Positions 1-10,730 of a stretch of DNA of 64,000 bases are shown here, one piece after another (the stretch's first letter is position 1; every line of letters begins with the position of its first letter). The position numbers and the translations under genes are program-made. The notes below the pieces were generated by a model. That model was not told where the DNA came from, searched no databases, and worked only from the letters and a program-made list of their open reading frames with translations. Source of the DNA: Branchiostoma floridae (Eukaryota; Chordata; Leptocardii; Amphioxiformes; Branchiostomatidae); the NCBI RefSeq assembly GCF_000003815.2, contig NC_049986.1:22254030-22318029 (forward strand). Reading direction: 5' to 3'.

Positions 1-126
1 TGCCAACATCGCGCCGCATATAAAAGCGACTGTAAAAACGTTAAGCACTTTCCCAGATGTGCGTCTTAAACAACAACATTAAGGAATTAACGGATCTTGA
101 GGCAAACATCCTTTCTAAGGTTTCAC

Positions 127-500
127 CTGCGGGTCTGGTGGCGATTATGGCGCTCTCCGTCAGTCAACAGCGATAATTCTTGAACATAAACACCTTTCAG
201 CGCCTGCTGGCCTCCCGGGGTGGGTCGGGATCTGCTCCGAAAGTCCTGCAACAACCGCAAAAGGTCCTTGTAGGCTAGGTTTGAGATATCTTCACGCGGT
301 CTAAGGACAGCAGACCGGACCAGGCTCGCGTCTCGGCCCGAATGAGGACTCCCTACCGCCGCCTGACGAGATTCCAGCCCGGCGCTGGTGCGTGACTCCC
401 GTCGGGGTGGATTTGGTACCATGGTGCGAGACGGTTGCCCCTGTCCGTGAACTTGGACGTGCGAGAAGTCTGCCTGTCGTGCGAACTTGACTTTTCTCAC
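127..500 (-). CDS. possible internal or first coding exon, unknown product
   Basis: An open frame of about 120 residues runs on the minus strand and ends at a good splice donor (CGCAG then GTGAAA, exon end at 127). The stop codon that closes the frame lies within the donor, so the exon should be spliced on. Codon use and composition (Arg, Gln, Ser and Pro rich, no low-complexity runs) look coding. An in-frame ATG with a CCATGG context lies at 420-422, and a GTG further upstream extends the frame to 500. No domain is recognised. Part of its 5' half (about 434-497) is repeated in diverged form at 745-796, so it may come from a repeat or a duplicated exon. No partner exon is visible in the first 126 bases. 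Confidence 0.35.
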
Positions 501-1058
501 AGGCGCCTCTCTCTAAATTTCTTAAAGTCTCTGATGGTTTTTGAAGACGAAATACAGGCATCGTAGATTAAGGGTTTCGATTGATGATGTTCAGCAATGT
601 AAAGTTTCTTAACAAAAACACTAAAGGGTGTTGGAAGAAGAGAGAAACAAACTAAGATTGGATAAAGATTGAAAAACAATGATCAAATATATACATGGGC
701 TAGTGATGACCAAATAATTACGCCACATTTTTGTCTATCAAAACTGCCATTGTCCGTGAACTTGTACATGCGAGTCGTGCGAACTTGACGTCTTCTCCTT
801 ATTATCTCTGTCAAATATACAAAGTCCGTCCTTTCCAGAAGTCGGCGATTGCGATGAGATCTAAATTTGTTTTGTGTACCCCTTGACTTAATGTTTGGAG
901 TGCAAAATAAAAAGAATTACTCAAAGGAAAGCGAAACTCAAAAAGATTCGTTTTTATCAATAAAATTTGTTCAGTGCTCTGTCAAACTGCTCGAGCTCGA
1001 ATGAAGCGCGTCGGCAGCGAGGTCCACTTTTCCCCCTATTTCATTCCATACTCAGCCT
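501..1058. other. non-coding, no gene seen
   Basis: AT-rich sequence without a credible open frame. The only structure noted is the diverged copy at 745-796 of part of the neighbouring exon (shared GTCCGTGAACTTG and GTGCGAACTTGAC). Confidence 0.5.
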
Positions 1059-1257
1059 ATACTGTAAATGCATTTAAGTTCGCGGTAGCGGAAAAAGACT
1101 TTTCGCGGTGGTTTTAAGTTCGCGGTAGCACCATGCACTGTAGTGTCTTACTGCCATGGACTAATGTTCGCGGTGGTTTTAAGTTCGCGGCGAAGCAGCC
1201 CCCGCGAAATCCGCGAACATCAAACCACCGCGAAAGTTTCTGCATTTGCAGTATATT
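1059..1257. repeat. palindromic interspersed element (GTTCGCGGTGG family), copy 1
   Basis: The ends are inverted relative to each other (TACTGTAAATGCA at the left, TGCATTTGCAGTAT at the right). The interior holds several direct and inverted copies of TTCGCGGTGGTTTTAA. A second copy lies at about 39625-39741 and runs into an assembly gap. The structure fits a non-autonomous DNA transposon; the family name is not known to me. The 186-residue frame starting at 1133 lies mostly in this element and is not credible as a gene. Confidence 0.7.
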
Positions 1258-2640
1258 CCTATTCCTGAGTCTACAAAGCTGCATGTCGCGTGTGGTACCC
1301 GCACAGCTTTGCTTCTGGCTCGCACTTCTAACAGTTCAGGTTCAAGACCAAGGCCACCGGCCGAAGTGCCCCACTCTGAACTTGATTTGTGACCGTCAGG
1401 TTCAAAGTCAGACCGCATGGCACGTAGCCGACAGAAGTTATGACAGAGCGCAAAACTTGCGAGCGAAGCGCCTGACATGTGTAGGACACTTGTCAAAACA
1501 GCGGGCGGCACTCAAACGCAACATTCGCCGACCTTCCGCGCAGTTTGTAGCGCAAAGTGATGAGATAAGAGGAAGGATTACACCGCACTTTGCTGGAAGC
1601 AATGACAACATGAAGCTCCCCCACAGTGTCATGAATCTTCTGCGTTTTATGGACACCAGATACAGTCCAAGGGTAGAGCAAAACAAGACATAAATCTTGA
1701 GAGTAAAACACCAACATCGTAACCTCTTCCCATAAAGTGGTTGAAGATGTCATTCTTATGTGATCTGGTTGGGGTTGTGTCTGCATTATAGCACGCAAAA
1801 GAATCCTTCAGACACGTAGAAATATGGTCAGATATACACCACAGATAGAACATTCACAACTAGTCCAGAATACATTAGCACAGATACAAAAGGTCATAAA
1901 ACTACCACAGCATTTAAGTGGCAATATTTACAGACGACTGAGTAAACGTTAAGCGCTTCTGGATGATTCCTTTCAATATATGCTAGTAGTCCAAAACGAT
2001 TACATCAGTTCATTTCATACATATTCCTCTTGTATGATGTGCACACATCATCGCGGCATCACACTGAACACCAGTACCTATAGATATATCGTTACAGTCT
2101 TTCTTATGTTTGGGGATTGTTCAAATCGATTGAATCGGTTCATTTTAGCAGCAGCGCAATTCTTTGTGAAAGACAAGGCTTAAACGTCTTTCTTAGAACC
2201 CTGCTAAACTCCTTATCACAGTCAAGACTTCCGCCGCTGAAGTCTTCAAGACGTGAGTCATGTGTAAGAATGTCCCCCAAGGTTCGGCCGCGGTCGCCTG
2301 TGAAATACAAGTCGTCAGCTCGAGCTGTCAATCACCGCTCTGCTGGGGAGATATTTTTTCCCGCGTTCGATCTTTGATGTACAAACCAAGGTCAAGGTTT
2401 AATTACAAACAGCCCGGGGCGGCTCCGCGGGGGAGCAGGCCGTGGGGATGAACTTGAACGTCTAGGGACAGTCCATAAATGATTCTGATGGAGGGAATGC
2501 GAAGGTTTGGGGACGGTCAACTAAGTACTGAGGGAGGGAGGTGAGCGACAATGTTTCGAAAAAGGGACAAGGAATCGTTGCAAAAGGAGGCTGTGCAATA
2601 TTTCGCACTTATAGCGTTATTTGTAACAACTTGCGAATTC
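1258..2640. other. non-coding, no gene seen
   Basis: Several short overlapping open frames on both strands, none with splice context, a recognisable domain or a paralogue in the window. Nothing else could be supported. Confidence 0.5.
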
Positions 2641-2644
2641 TTAT

Positions 2645-2705
2645 TTGTGAGCGTGTGTGTGTGCGCGCGCACGTGTATGTGCGTGCGTGCGTTTGGGTGA
2701 TAATG
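2645..2705. repeat. GT/GC-rich simple repeat
   Basis: Alternating GTGTGTGCGCGC tract, a potential Z-DNA former. A second imperfect TGTATG tract lies at about 3955-4045. Confidence 0.8.
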
Positions 2706-2960
2706 TTTGTACATGAGGGTGTGCCTCTCTCTCTCTGTCTGTCCTTCTGCATTTTGTGCTATTTTCTGCCTTCTTGCAGGAAGACATAAAAATAGAACAA
2801 GTCCGATAAAAACGCCTTAATCATGTCAAGAAAACAGCCGGAGCCGACCCCTCTGCTTGGAGAGTAGCATAAAGCTTAAGCAACTGGGCAGGCCGCGGTC
2901 ACGTCAACGTTCACTCAAGATTAGGACTTGGAAACACGTGCTTGAAAAGGTGGGCTCACA

Positions 2961-3240
2961 GGTGCGTATATATCCAAGTCCGTATCAGGTCCGTATGGAG
3001 TCTTAGTCTCTTCCAGGCTCCACAGGTCACTCGAATCAAAAAAGAAATTGGACAAATGTAGCCAGATAACATGCCAGAAGAGTCAGCTGGCCGCAAACTA
3101 TACTCCCCAGCACGTTAGGTGTCGGTATATGTCCAATTTCTACTATTTTTCCAGCGACCTGTGGAGCGTGGTAGAGGTTAAGAATTCCATACGGACCTCA
3201 TACGGATTTGAAATATACGCACGTGTAAAACCGACTATAG
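2961..3240. repeat. MITE-like inverted-repeat element, copy 1
   Basis: Left arm (GTCCGTATGGAGTC, CTCCACAGGTC, AAATTGGACA) is mirrored by the right arm (TGTCCAATTT, GACCTGTGGAG, TCCATACGGAC). A second member with the same arms lies at about 60270-60525. No transposase is encoded, so it is probably a non-autonomous DNA transposon. Confidence 0.75.
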
Positions 3241-3781
3241 CAGATGCATATGACAACTCCATATGACAGCTAAAAACAATGACTGCCATGACTTTAAAGC
3301 GTGCTTTTGCTCTCAGCTGGCAGGTTATAATTGTTCCGTATTCTGGCTTTCTTCTCGGAAAACACGGAAACCGCGGGAGACTCGGACTGCTGACAAGAGC
3401 AGGTTACCAAAATACCATAGCGGTAAATCAGTCAGCGGGAAACGTCAACTGTTACCAAATCTGACAGGGGAGTTATTAAGCAGCGACATTTGAGACTGGC
3501 TTCATGCCAGGGAGTCACTCCTAGTTTTGTATTTATGTCGATCGCCTTACTGGATTAGGAACATAATCTATTTCCTTGTAATCTGTGTTAGGCATGGGTC
3601 ACATTTCCAAACCGGGGCCCGGCCGGGATGTTTTAAGAAACGAAAAATCAAATTGTATACCTAGAAAAATTCACAATTTATGCCCTTCGGATCTTATTTT
3701 GACATTTTGTGTATTTTGATGTCTTTTATATCATTTTTTTCGCTCCCGATAGCTGCCCGGCCGGGCCCCCTTTTTTAAATG

Positions 3782-3880
3782 TGACCTAAGCCTAACGCAA
3801 ACTCTGCTGTACGGGGCCTCCCCGCGAGCCGGATGTTGGGCGGACTGCTATAAGCGAGATTTAATCAGACTAATTTCCTT
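3782..3880. repeat. about 100-bp interspersed repeat, copy 1
   Basis: Shares AAACTC-GCTGT, GCCGG-GGATGTTGGGCGG and CTGCTATAAGCGAGATTTAATCAG with copies at 14709-14822 and 21400-21502. The three copies have the same orientation and almost the same 3' end, but different GC-rich middles. Confidence 0.75.
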
Positions 3881-4397
3881 GCTTCCGAAACATAATTCAA
3901 ACGTTGAAGTAAAATATTATCAAGTGGGCATCGCGAAAACTGTGTATATTTGTTCTTGTGTGTGCATGTGTTTGTATTTACGTGTGTATGTGTCTCTGCA
4001 TGTATGTGTGTGTCTATGTATGTATGTATGTGTGTATGTGTATGGGGGTGTTGAATCTGTATGTAAGTTTTTCCGTAATACTGTGTGTGTCAAATCGCTG
4101 AAAACTGGTAGAAATACACTAACTAAAGATATATGCTTGGAGGTAGGTATATGTGAATTGAAACGTTTGTGTGTTGGAATTTAGGTTACATTCCAAGCAG
4201 ATATAGGGGAAGATTGTTACGCTTTGGGGCACTACCACGCCAGGGAAGATACGTGATAAAAACTACGCTTTCAGCCCATTAACAGCTCTTCCTGGCGCCA
4301 AAGGTTATATTGCATTGCATTGCATTGCAACACCAATTGCAAGTTTACACAAGTCTGCTTGGAAAGACCTGAATACCACAAATACCAGCACACTAGT

Positions 4398-4590
4398 GTG
4401 TCAATACATAGTCTCCACGCAGACCCTACGTATACGGTGCATAGATATAGTATCAAAGCTGGCCTTGAGTATAGCAGGCACAGGTACCCGTTTGACTGCC
4501 TTTGGCCGGCTATACTCCTTGGCCAGCTTTGATACTATCTCTAAGGCACGATAGGGTGTGCTTGGAGAGACTAGTCAATACACATTTATC
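4398..4590. repeat. foldback element, TATCAAAGCTGGCC family, copy 1
   Basis: Nearly the whole element is an imperfect palindrome. Outer arms (TGTGTCAATACATAGTCTCC and its mirror) enclose the core ATAGTATCAAAGCTGGCC with its inverse GGCCAGCTTTGATACTAT. The core recurs at about 10555-10660 and, diverged, at 46680-46770. It looks like a non-autonomous transposon that would form a long hairpin. Confidence 0.75.
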
Positions 4591-5157
4591 TATTGCAAGG
4601 CCCAATGTCACACCGTGGTCACATAGAAGCGCCACCTATCACATCTTCTGTGTAATGAAGGATGTCACCTGACCATAACGGCCATATTGTCGCGGTCCCA
4701 AAACTTTTCTCCCTTTGGACAGCATTAAGTGACCCTTCCCAAGACGGCCACATGTGAAACGGACGTGAGGACCGGACCAGGTCCCGACCCCTGCCCAAAA
4801 CGGCCACATGCTTTTCCCTAACAACCTGATTACAGAATATTACAAGGACACACATAATACGGACTTGCAGTTCATCTTAAGTTTGTCTTTATTCAAATCT
4901 TCGTGTTTAATAGAAAAATGATGATGCCTGAGAGTCATCCTAGATAGTTAATGGCAGCTCCCATACTCTTCCACGAGTCTGCTTACAGATGTGCCCTACA
5001 TTGTACATGTGCGTTATAGAGAATGTCACTCTCATATAGAACTATTGAGCCATAGCTAAAAACTGAAGCTGTATGACTGATATCAATTAGGGTTTCTACC
5101 ATGGTCAATACTGACCAAAGGAGGCTACTAACTTAAAAGTAGCTTACATATAGCATA

Positions 5158-5374
5158 CTAGCAATTGGATGAAGGAGAATTCTTTTTACACAACCAGTAA
5201 GTATTCACATTGCTTACGTTTCGATGTCTCTCAGACACCTTAGTCAGAGCTTTTCTGCTTCTCACCGCTTTATGTACCTCTGACAAAGGTGTCTGAGAGA
5301 CATCGAAACATAAGCAATGTAAGTACTTCCTGGTTGTGTAATAAGAATTCTCCTTCATCCGATATTCTACCAAC
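5158..5374. repeat. long-arm foldback element (MITE-like)
   Basis: Two arms of about 95 bp are inverted copies. Landmarks are GGATGAAGGAGAATTCTT, ACACAACCAG, ACATTGCTTA and GTTTCGATGTCTCTCAGACA, each present in inverse at the other side. The centre (about 5245-5275) is short. The antisense frame spanning the element is an artefact of the palindrome. Confidence 0.8.
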
Positions 5375-5420
5375 CTGATGAAACTATTTTCGGAAGGTTA
5401 AAAGTAGCCTACATACAACA

Positions 5421-5602
5421 TACAGTCAAACCTGTATTAGGGGCCACCTCTATAGAGGGGCCACCTGTCCATAGTGGCCACTTTTTGTCGGTCTCTTGGG
5501 TATTTTATCTACAAGTTGCCACCTCTATACAGAGGCCACCTGTCTATAGTGCCCACATTTGTCCGGTCCCTTGAGTGGCCACTATAGACAGGTTTGACTG
5601 TA
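5421..5602. repeat. TACAGTCAAACCTGT terminal-inverted-repeat element, copy 1
   Basis: Begins TACAGTCAAACCTGTATTAG and ends GACAGGTTTGACTGTA. The inside repeats GGCCACCTCTATA, GGCCACCTGTC-ATAGTGGCCAC and TTTGTC-GGTC. A longer copy with the same ends lies at 52270-52731. Internal units make it appear tandemly expanded. It lies just 3' of the first ZNF gene. Confidence 0.8.
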
Positions 5603-5786
5603 CTAGCAACTGTTCCAGGCCTAAGGCTGTCTCCAGCTTTTTCATTTTTTTCCATCACACCAATTGTCAAATCTGTCATTCTAAGCCGATGTAATCAAAA
5701 TCACATTTTCAACAGGTTCATGTCATGAGTTCAGGGTTTTGGAGACAGATGGGGAGATGTTTCTTTCCGTCCTAACGATCGAATTT

Positions 5787-8609
5787 TCATCCCTGGATGG
5801 ATGGAAGGACGGGTTCTGGAGAGAGCTCTGATTTGTTTTCTGCCTGTTGCTCTTCTGCACGGATTAATTCTATGTAATGTCTTCTCATATGGACGATTAG
5901 GGTAGGCTTGAGAGAGGTCCTGAACCCGCACTCCCCACACATGTAGGGTTTGTCTTCATTGTGTTTGGCCATGTGTGCTTCTAGGCTGTCTTTACGTGCA
6001 GCAGAAAATCCGCAATGGTCACACGTATAGGGTTTCTCACCAGTGTGCTTTTTCACATGTCGGGACATGTTATAACTGTTATCCGTCCTGTATCCGCATT
6101 CATTACACATATAGGGTTTTTCTCCAGTGTGTTTAGCCATGTGTCGGTCTAAACAACGTTTCTGTGCAGCAGAATAGTCACATTGGTCACACTTGTAAGG
6201 TTTCAAACCTGTATGTTCTCTCAAATGTGTGGAAATTTCAGACATGTTAGCTGCCCTGTACCCACACTCTCCACACATGTAGGGTTTGTCTTCGGTGTGT
6301 TGAGCCATGTGTTGGTCTAAATAGTGCTTCTCTACAGCAGAAAAGTTGCATTGATCACACTTATAAAGTTTTGAACGTGCATGTTCTCTCATATGTGTGG
6401 AAAGTTCGGACTTGTCAGATGCGCTGTACCCGCACTCTCCACACATGAAGGGTTTCTCATCAGTGTGTTCATTCATGTGCACCAGAAGGAGAGACCCCTC
6501 ATCCATACTGTAACCACAATCGTCACTCAAGTGGTCTCCAGTGTGTTTAGCCATGTGTTGGTCTAAACAGTGTTTCTCTATAGCAGAATAGTCGCACTGG
6601 TCACACTTAGGTTTCGAACCTGTATGTTCTCTCATATGTGTGGAAAGTTCAGACTTGTCAGCTGCCCTGTATCCGCACTCCCCACACATGTAGGGTTTGT
6701 CTTCGGTGTGTTGAGCAGCATGTTGGTCTAAACAGTGTTTCTCTACAGCAGAAAAGTCACACTGGTCACATTTATAAGGTTTTTCACCCGTATGTTCTGT
6801 CATATGGGTGAAAAGTTCAGACTTGTCAGCTGCCCTGTACCCGCACTCTCCACAAATGAAGGGTTTCTCATCAGTGTGTTTGGTCATATGTACTAGAAGG
6901 TGAGACTTCTCATCTGTATTGTAACCACACTCTGCGGAAACATTGTGGGGTTTGTCCTCATTGTGCTTAGCCATGTGTCGGCCTAAACTACCTTTCTGTG
7001 CAGCTGAATAGTCACACTGGTCACATTTATAAGGTTTCTCACCTGTGTGTTTTCTCATATGTTTGGTTAGGTCAGATCTAGTAGCCGTCCTGTATCCACA
7101 CTCGCCACACATGTAGGGTTTTTCTCTGGTGTGTTTAGCCATGTGTCGGTCGAAATGACCTACATGTCCAGAATAGTCGCACTGGTCACATTTATAAGAT
7201 TTCGCACCTAGGTGGGTTTTCATGTGTCTAGAAAGGTAAGACTTGTCAGTTGTCCTGTAGTCACATTTGCTGCAGGTGTAAGGTTTTTCTCCGGTGTGTT
7301 TAGCCATGTGTCGGTCTAGCTGGCCTTTCTGTGTAGCTGCATAATCACACTGGTCACATTTATAAGGTTTCTCACCTGTGTGAGTTCTCATATGCTTGGT
7401 TAGAGAAGACCTGTCAGCTGTTCTGTATCCACATTCCCCACACATGTAGGGTTTGTCACCGGTGTGTTTAGCCACATGTCGCTCAAAATTGTCTTTCAGT
7501 CCAGTAGAATAGTCGCACTGGTCACAGTTATAACATTTTGCGCCTGGATGGGTCTTCTTATGTCTGGAAAGTTGAGACTTGTCAGCTGCCCTGTACCCGC
7601 ACTCTCCACACATGAGGGGTTTCTCACCAGTGTGTTTGCGCATGTGCTTAGAAAGGCAAGACTTGTCTGAAGTCCTGTATCCACACTCTCCACACATGTA
7701 GGGTTTTTCTCCGGTGTGCCTTGATAATACGTGTCGGTCTAGCTGGCCTTTCTGAATAGCAGAATAGTCGCACTGGTCACATTTGAAGGGTTTCTCCCCT
7801 GTGTGAGTTCTCATGTGTTTTGTTAGGGCAGACTTGTCAGCTGTCCTGTATCCACACTCCCCACACATGTAGGGTTTGTCTCCAGTATGTATCACCATGT
7901 GGCGGTCTAAAATACTTTTATATATAGCAGAATAGTCACACTGGTCACACTTATACGGTTTGACACCTGGATGCGTTCTCATATGTCTGTAAAATTCCGG
8001 CTTGCCAACTGCCATGTGCCCGCACTCTCCACACATGAAGGGTTTTTCTCTGTTGTGCTTCAGCGCTAAGTGACGGTCTAAATCTTCTTTCTGTGTAGCA
8101 GAATAGTCGCACTGGTCACATTGGAAGGGTTTCTCGTCTGTGTGTGTTCTCATATGTTTGGAAAGGTAAGACTCATCAGCTGTTCTTAATCCACATTCCT
8201 CACACTTGTATGGCGTATCTCCCGCATCTGAGTGCTTAGCCATGTGTCGCTCTAACTGCCATATATGCGTAGCACAATATCCGCACAGGTCACATTTGTA
8301 AGGTTTCTTACCTGCATCTGTTCTTGCATGTTTTGATACTTTAGACTTTGGAGCTGCCTTATAGGCACCTTCCGTAGATGAGAACAGTTCATCGCTAGCA
8401 CGTTTCACTGCAAGCCTGTTTGTCTGCTCTGCTTGACCCTGTAGTACTAAAGAATGGGCAGTTTTTTCCCTGCACGTTTCCTTGCATATGATGTCCTCTT
8501 CCTTATCCTGCTGCCTTCCTGTGTCTAATTCCCTGCTGTTGGCTGTCTCGTTCCCAGAGTGTACAGCTGGTAATTCGTCCACAGAAAGCTGGTGGCATCT
8601 CTCTTCCAT
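5787..8609 (-). CDS. C2H2 zinc-finger protein, 29 fingers (940 residues)
   Basis: Probable nuclear DNA-binding regulator with about 29 tandem C2H2 fingers joined by TGEKP-type linkers. The coding exon starts just after a splice acceptor (CTTTTTAG then AAATGGAAGAG), the same start context as the ZNF genes at 41460 and 51048, so I take ATG at 8609 rather than an upstream in-frame codon lying in the intron. Residues 1-103 form an acidic, polar leader without KRAB, SCAN or BTB signatures; its D-T-G-R-Q-Q-D stretch is shared with the 51048 gene (D-T-E-R-Q-Q-D). Fingers alternate between C-G-E-C-G-Y-R-T and C-D-Q-C-D-Y-S-A types, as if the array grew by two-finger units. Fingers 17 and 22 have lost the first zinc-binding Cys and are probably structural relics. 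A short tail of about 30 residues follows the last finger. A non-coding first exon and promoter lie upstream at about 9736-9895. DNA target unknown. Confidence 0.93.
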   Translation of the reverse strand: MEERCHQLSVDELPAVHSGNETANSRELDTGRQQDKEEDIICKETCREKTAHSLVLQGQAEQTNRLAVKRASDELFSSTEGAYKAAPKSKVSKHARTDAGKKPYKCDLCGYCATHIWQLERHMAKHSDAGDTPYKCEECGLRTADESYLSKHMRTHTDEKPFQCDQCDYSATQKEDLDRHLALKHNREKPFMCGECGHMAVGKPEFYRHMRTHPGVKPYKCDQCDYSAIYKSILDRHMVIHTGDKPYMCGECGYRTADKSALTKHMRTHTGEKPFKCDQCDYSAIQKGQLDRHVLSRHTGEKPYMCGECGYRTSDKSCLSKHMRKHTGEKPLMCGECGYRAADKSQLSRHKKTHPGAKCYNCDQCDYSTGLKDNFERHVAKHTGDKPYMCGECGYRTADRSSLTKHMRTHTGEKPYKCDQCDYAATQKGQLDRHMAKHTGEKPYTCSKCDYRTTDKSYLSRHMKTHLGAKSYKCDQCDYSGHVGHFDRHMAKHTREKPYMCGECGYRTATRSDLTKHMRKHTGEKPYKCDQCDYSAAQKGSLGRHMAKHNEDKPHNVSAECGYNTDEKSHLLVHMTKHTDEKPFICGECGYRAADKSELFTHMTEHTGEKPYKCDQCDFSAVEKHCLDQHAAQHTEDKPYMCGECGYRAADKSELSTHMREHTGSKPKCDQCDYSAIEKHCLDQHMAKHTGDHLSDDCGYSMDEGSLLLVHMNEHTDEKPFMCGECGYSASDKSELSTHMREHARSKLYKCDQCNFSAVEKHYLDQHMAQHTEDKPYMCGECGYRAANMSEISTHLREHTGLKPYKCDQCDYSAAQKRCLDRHMAKHTGEKPYMCNECGYRTDNSYNMSRHVKKHTGEKPYTCDHCGFSAARKDSLEAHMAKHNEDKPYMCGECGFRTSLKPTLIVHMRRHYIELIRAEEQQAENKSELSPEPVLPSIQG

Positions 8610-8611
8610 TT

Positions 8612-9735
8612 CTAAAAAGGAAACAAACACATTGTTGAAGAGGTTCCTCAGTCATGTATAGTAATAGGGCATCCGCACAGGTGATAGGGACTAAGAAGGG
8701 CACTGTATGGGACTATGGGTGACCATGTACAGTATGTGTAATAATTATGCGTAAGAGATTTGGCATAGGGGCATGTTCAGGCATGACGCACGGGCCATGA
8801 CACAAGAAGGGGTAGGACTAGGAGTCAGGGAGGGTAGGGAGTCAGGGGTAGGAGGAACCCCTTGCATCCTTGGTCGGAAGTCCTTCTAGGAGACAGAAAC
8901 TCCAAACAACAAACCTGCATCTGCTGGGGCTGTCTTACGCATTGCATACAGTTGCCCCTGTAGGACTAGTGCGATAGTGGACGAGAGGGTGGAGAAGGAC
9001 GTGCACACCCCTCCTTCACCTTAAAAACCCAACTGCAGGCCAGGCAGACGGATCGCTTTAAAAACCCGTCTGCCTACCATTGTCTTCCGAGACAGACGGA
9101 TGCCAACAACAGAGATGTATCAGGACTAAATTGAATGATACAATCTGTATCTTTGTTATATTTTGTCTGACTCTGACCCTTAGTTACTTTTCCACATGAC
9201 CTCAATGAAAAGTGGCTTGCAACATCATGACGTTTAGTGAAGGTGACCATTATTAGACATAAATCATGTAAATTAGTGTCACATTTACATAACTTATGAG
9301 AAAACACTAAGATGAGACTGAACAAATGCATAATCTGCTAATGAAGTAGGGAACTCTAGAATCCAGTTAATCCATGAAAGACCATCATAACACCAACGGT
9401 TTACAACAAGGCCTCAAAAAACAGGCATAAATTCATTACACTTACAGACCTTTGCCAAATAAGGGTTCCCCTATTTGGCAAAGGTATGTGTTCGTGAAGC
9501 TCTAGTTTACCTTTAATCAATGACGAAACAATAGCATCAAAACTTACACAGGAGTTAATTGCGTAATGGACATACAAAATTTATTCATGTCCAAGTCAAA
9601 CGTTTCACTCGCTGTACCCCCTCCCCCTTCAAAACCGATGCACCGTACCGTTCACCCCAAAGTAAACGTTGTTTCTCTATCCTGCTGTCGTAAAAACATC
9701 AACCAGTGCACGTTTCCTACGATCAGTGGTCTTAC
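8612..9735 (-). other. first intron of the 29-finger ZNF gene
   Basis: Inferred from the acceptor beside the ATG (exon boundary at 8611) and the donor AAAG then GTAAGACC (exon end at 9736). Contains the short hairpin at 9444-9481 and otherwise no recognised feature. Confidence 0.65.
9444..9481. repeat. short hairpin in intron
   Basis: ACCTTTGCCAAATA and TATTTGGCAAAGGT face each other across AGGGTTCCCC, giving a stem of about 17 bp with one mismatch. It could be the remnant of a small inverted-repeat element. No promoter or terminator role can be supported. Confidence 0.6.
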
Positions 9736-9900
9736 CTTTGTTCTGCTTTGGTTGATGGGTCGATAAAACGTTGAATTGTCAGGAAAATCGTCTAAGATTC
9801 GGATAAAACGATCGTCCTGTCGGTGCGCAAAATGGCGGAAGAGCGTAATCATCACGGGTCACCGGCGGTGAAAGGTCAAGATTTACAAACCTGATTACGC
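9736..9900 (-). promoter_or_regulatory. promoter cassette and non-coding exon 1 of the 29-finger ZNF gene
   Basis: Read on the minus strand: AATCAGG, then a DR1-type nuclear-receptor element (plus-strand CGGTGA-A-AGGTCA at 9866-9878), then CCGCCATTTT (plus AAAATGGCGG at about 9829-9838, YY1-type), then a short exon with AATTCAACG-TTTATCGA, then the donor AAAG|GTAAGACC at 9736. Order and spacing match cassettes upstream of the other ZNF genes. Factor names follow from the known consensus motifs; occupancy is inference. Confidence 0.7.
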
Positions 9901-10477
9901 ATGCCCAAACACAAATGACGGATTACATCATATTCTGGCTTCGTCAGTGCATTTCTGCCCAGAAGAATTGTCATGATCACTAGCTGATCGCACTTGTTCT
10001 CATATTAGCAGCTAAGACCATCGATCAAAATTTCAATCGCTTCGAACCCTTGTATCATCTGTGCAATTTTACAAATATGAGTTCCTTTTTTATGTTCAGA
10101 TAGGTGCTACATTGTAGGTCGCTAGTAGTTGTGAGGTAGTCATTAAGAATAAAAGGATGATAGACACACAAGAGTTGCAGCGGAACAATCTTTATTCCAC
10201 ACTGTCGCATCCTCTCTCCTGTATTCCTGTCTCTCTCTAGACAGCCATTTTTTATTATCTCTTATTAACTTAACCTCCTAAGTAAACTACCCTCACAGAA
10301 CCCACACATCATAGAAAAGGTGGGGTCCTTCATCTTGCACTGCCTCAGTAAAAGAGTTACAGTTTAGTGTTAGCTTTTAGACTAGAGTAGACATATTCTA
10401 TACTAACTTCTACACTATTTGTTTGTTTGTCTCCTTTTATGTTACCTGCAATTAGCCCTCCTGATGAATTTACAATA
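9901..10477. other. spacer, no gene seen
   Basis: No credible open frame. Sequence beyond the first ZNF promoter and before the second foldback copy. Confidence 0.5.
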
Positions 10478-10730
10478 AACTAAGAAGGTTAAAACTTCAT
10501 GCTCGCAGCCAACATAGAACAATGAGCTTTCTTGTATCCAAGCAGACCATAAGGTGCCTTAGAGATAGTATCAAAGCTGGCCAAGGAGTATAGCCGGCCA
10601 AAGGGAGTCAAACAGGTACTGGCTATACTACATGGCCAGCTTTAACACTATCTTTGAGGCGCTGTAGGGAAACTAGACAGCTCATTGTTCTATGTTGGCT
10701 GCGAGCATGAAGTTTTACTCCTTCCTAAAG
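10478..10730. repeat. foldback element, TATCAAAGCTGGCC family, copy 2
   Basis: A 38-bp arm at 10491-10528 (AAAACTTCATGCTCGCAGCC onward) is matched in inverse at 10677-10714, with weaker symmetry outside it. The inner core (10560-10655) is the same TATCAAAGCTGGCCAAGGAG palindrome as copy 1 at 4398-4590, but the outer arms are unrelated to those of copy 1. Confidence 0.85.

Noticed and set aside
1133-1693. 186-residue plus-strand frame
   Set aside because: Its first third lies in the GTTCGCGG palindromic element and the rest shows no domain or splice sites.
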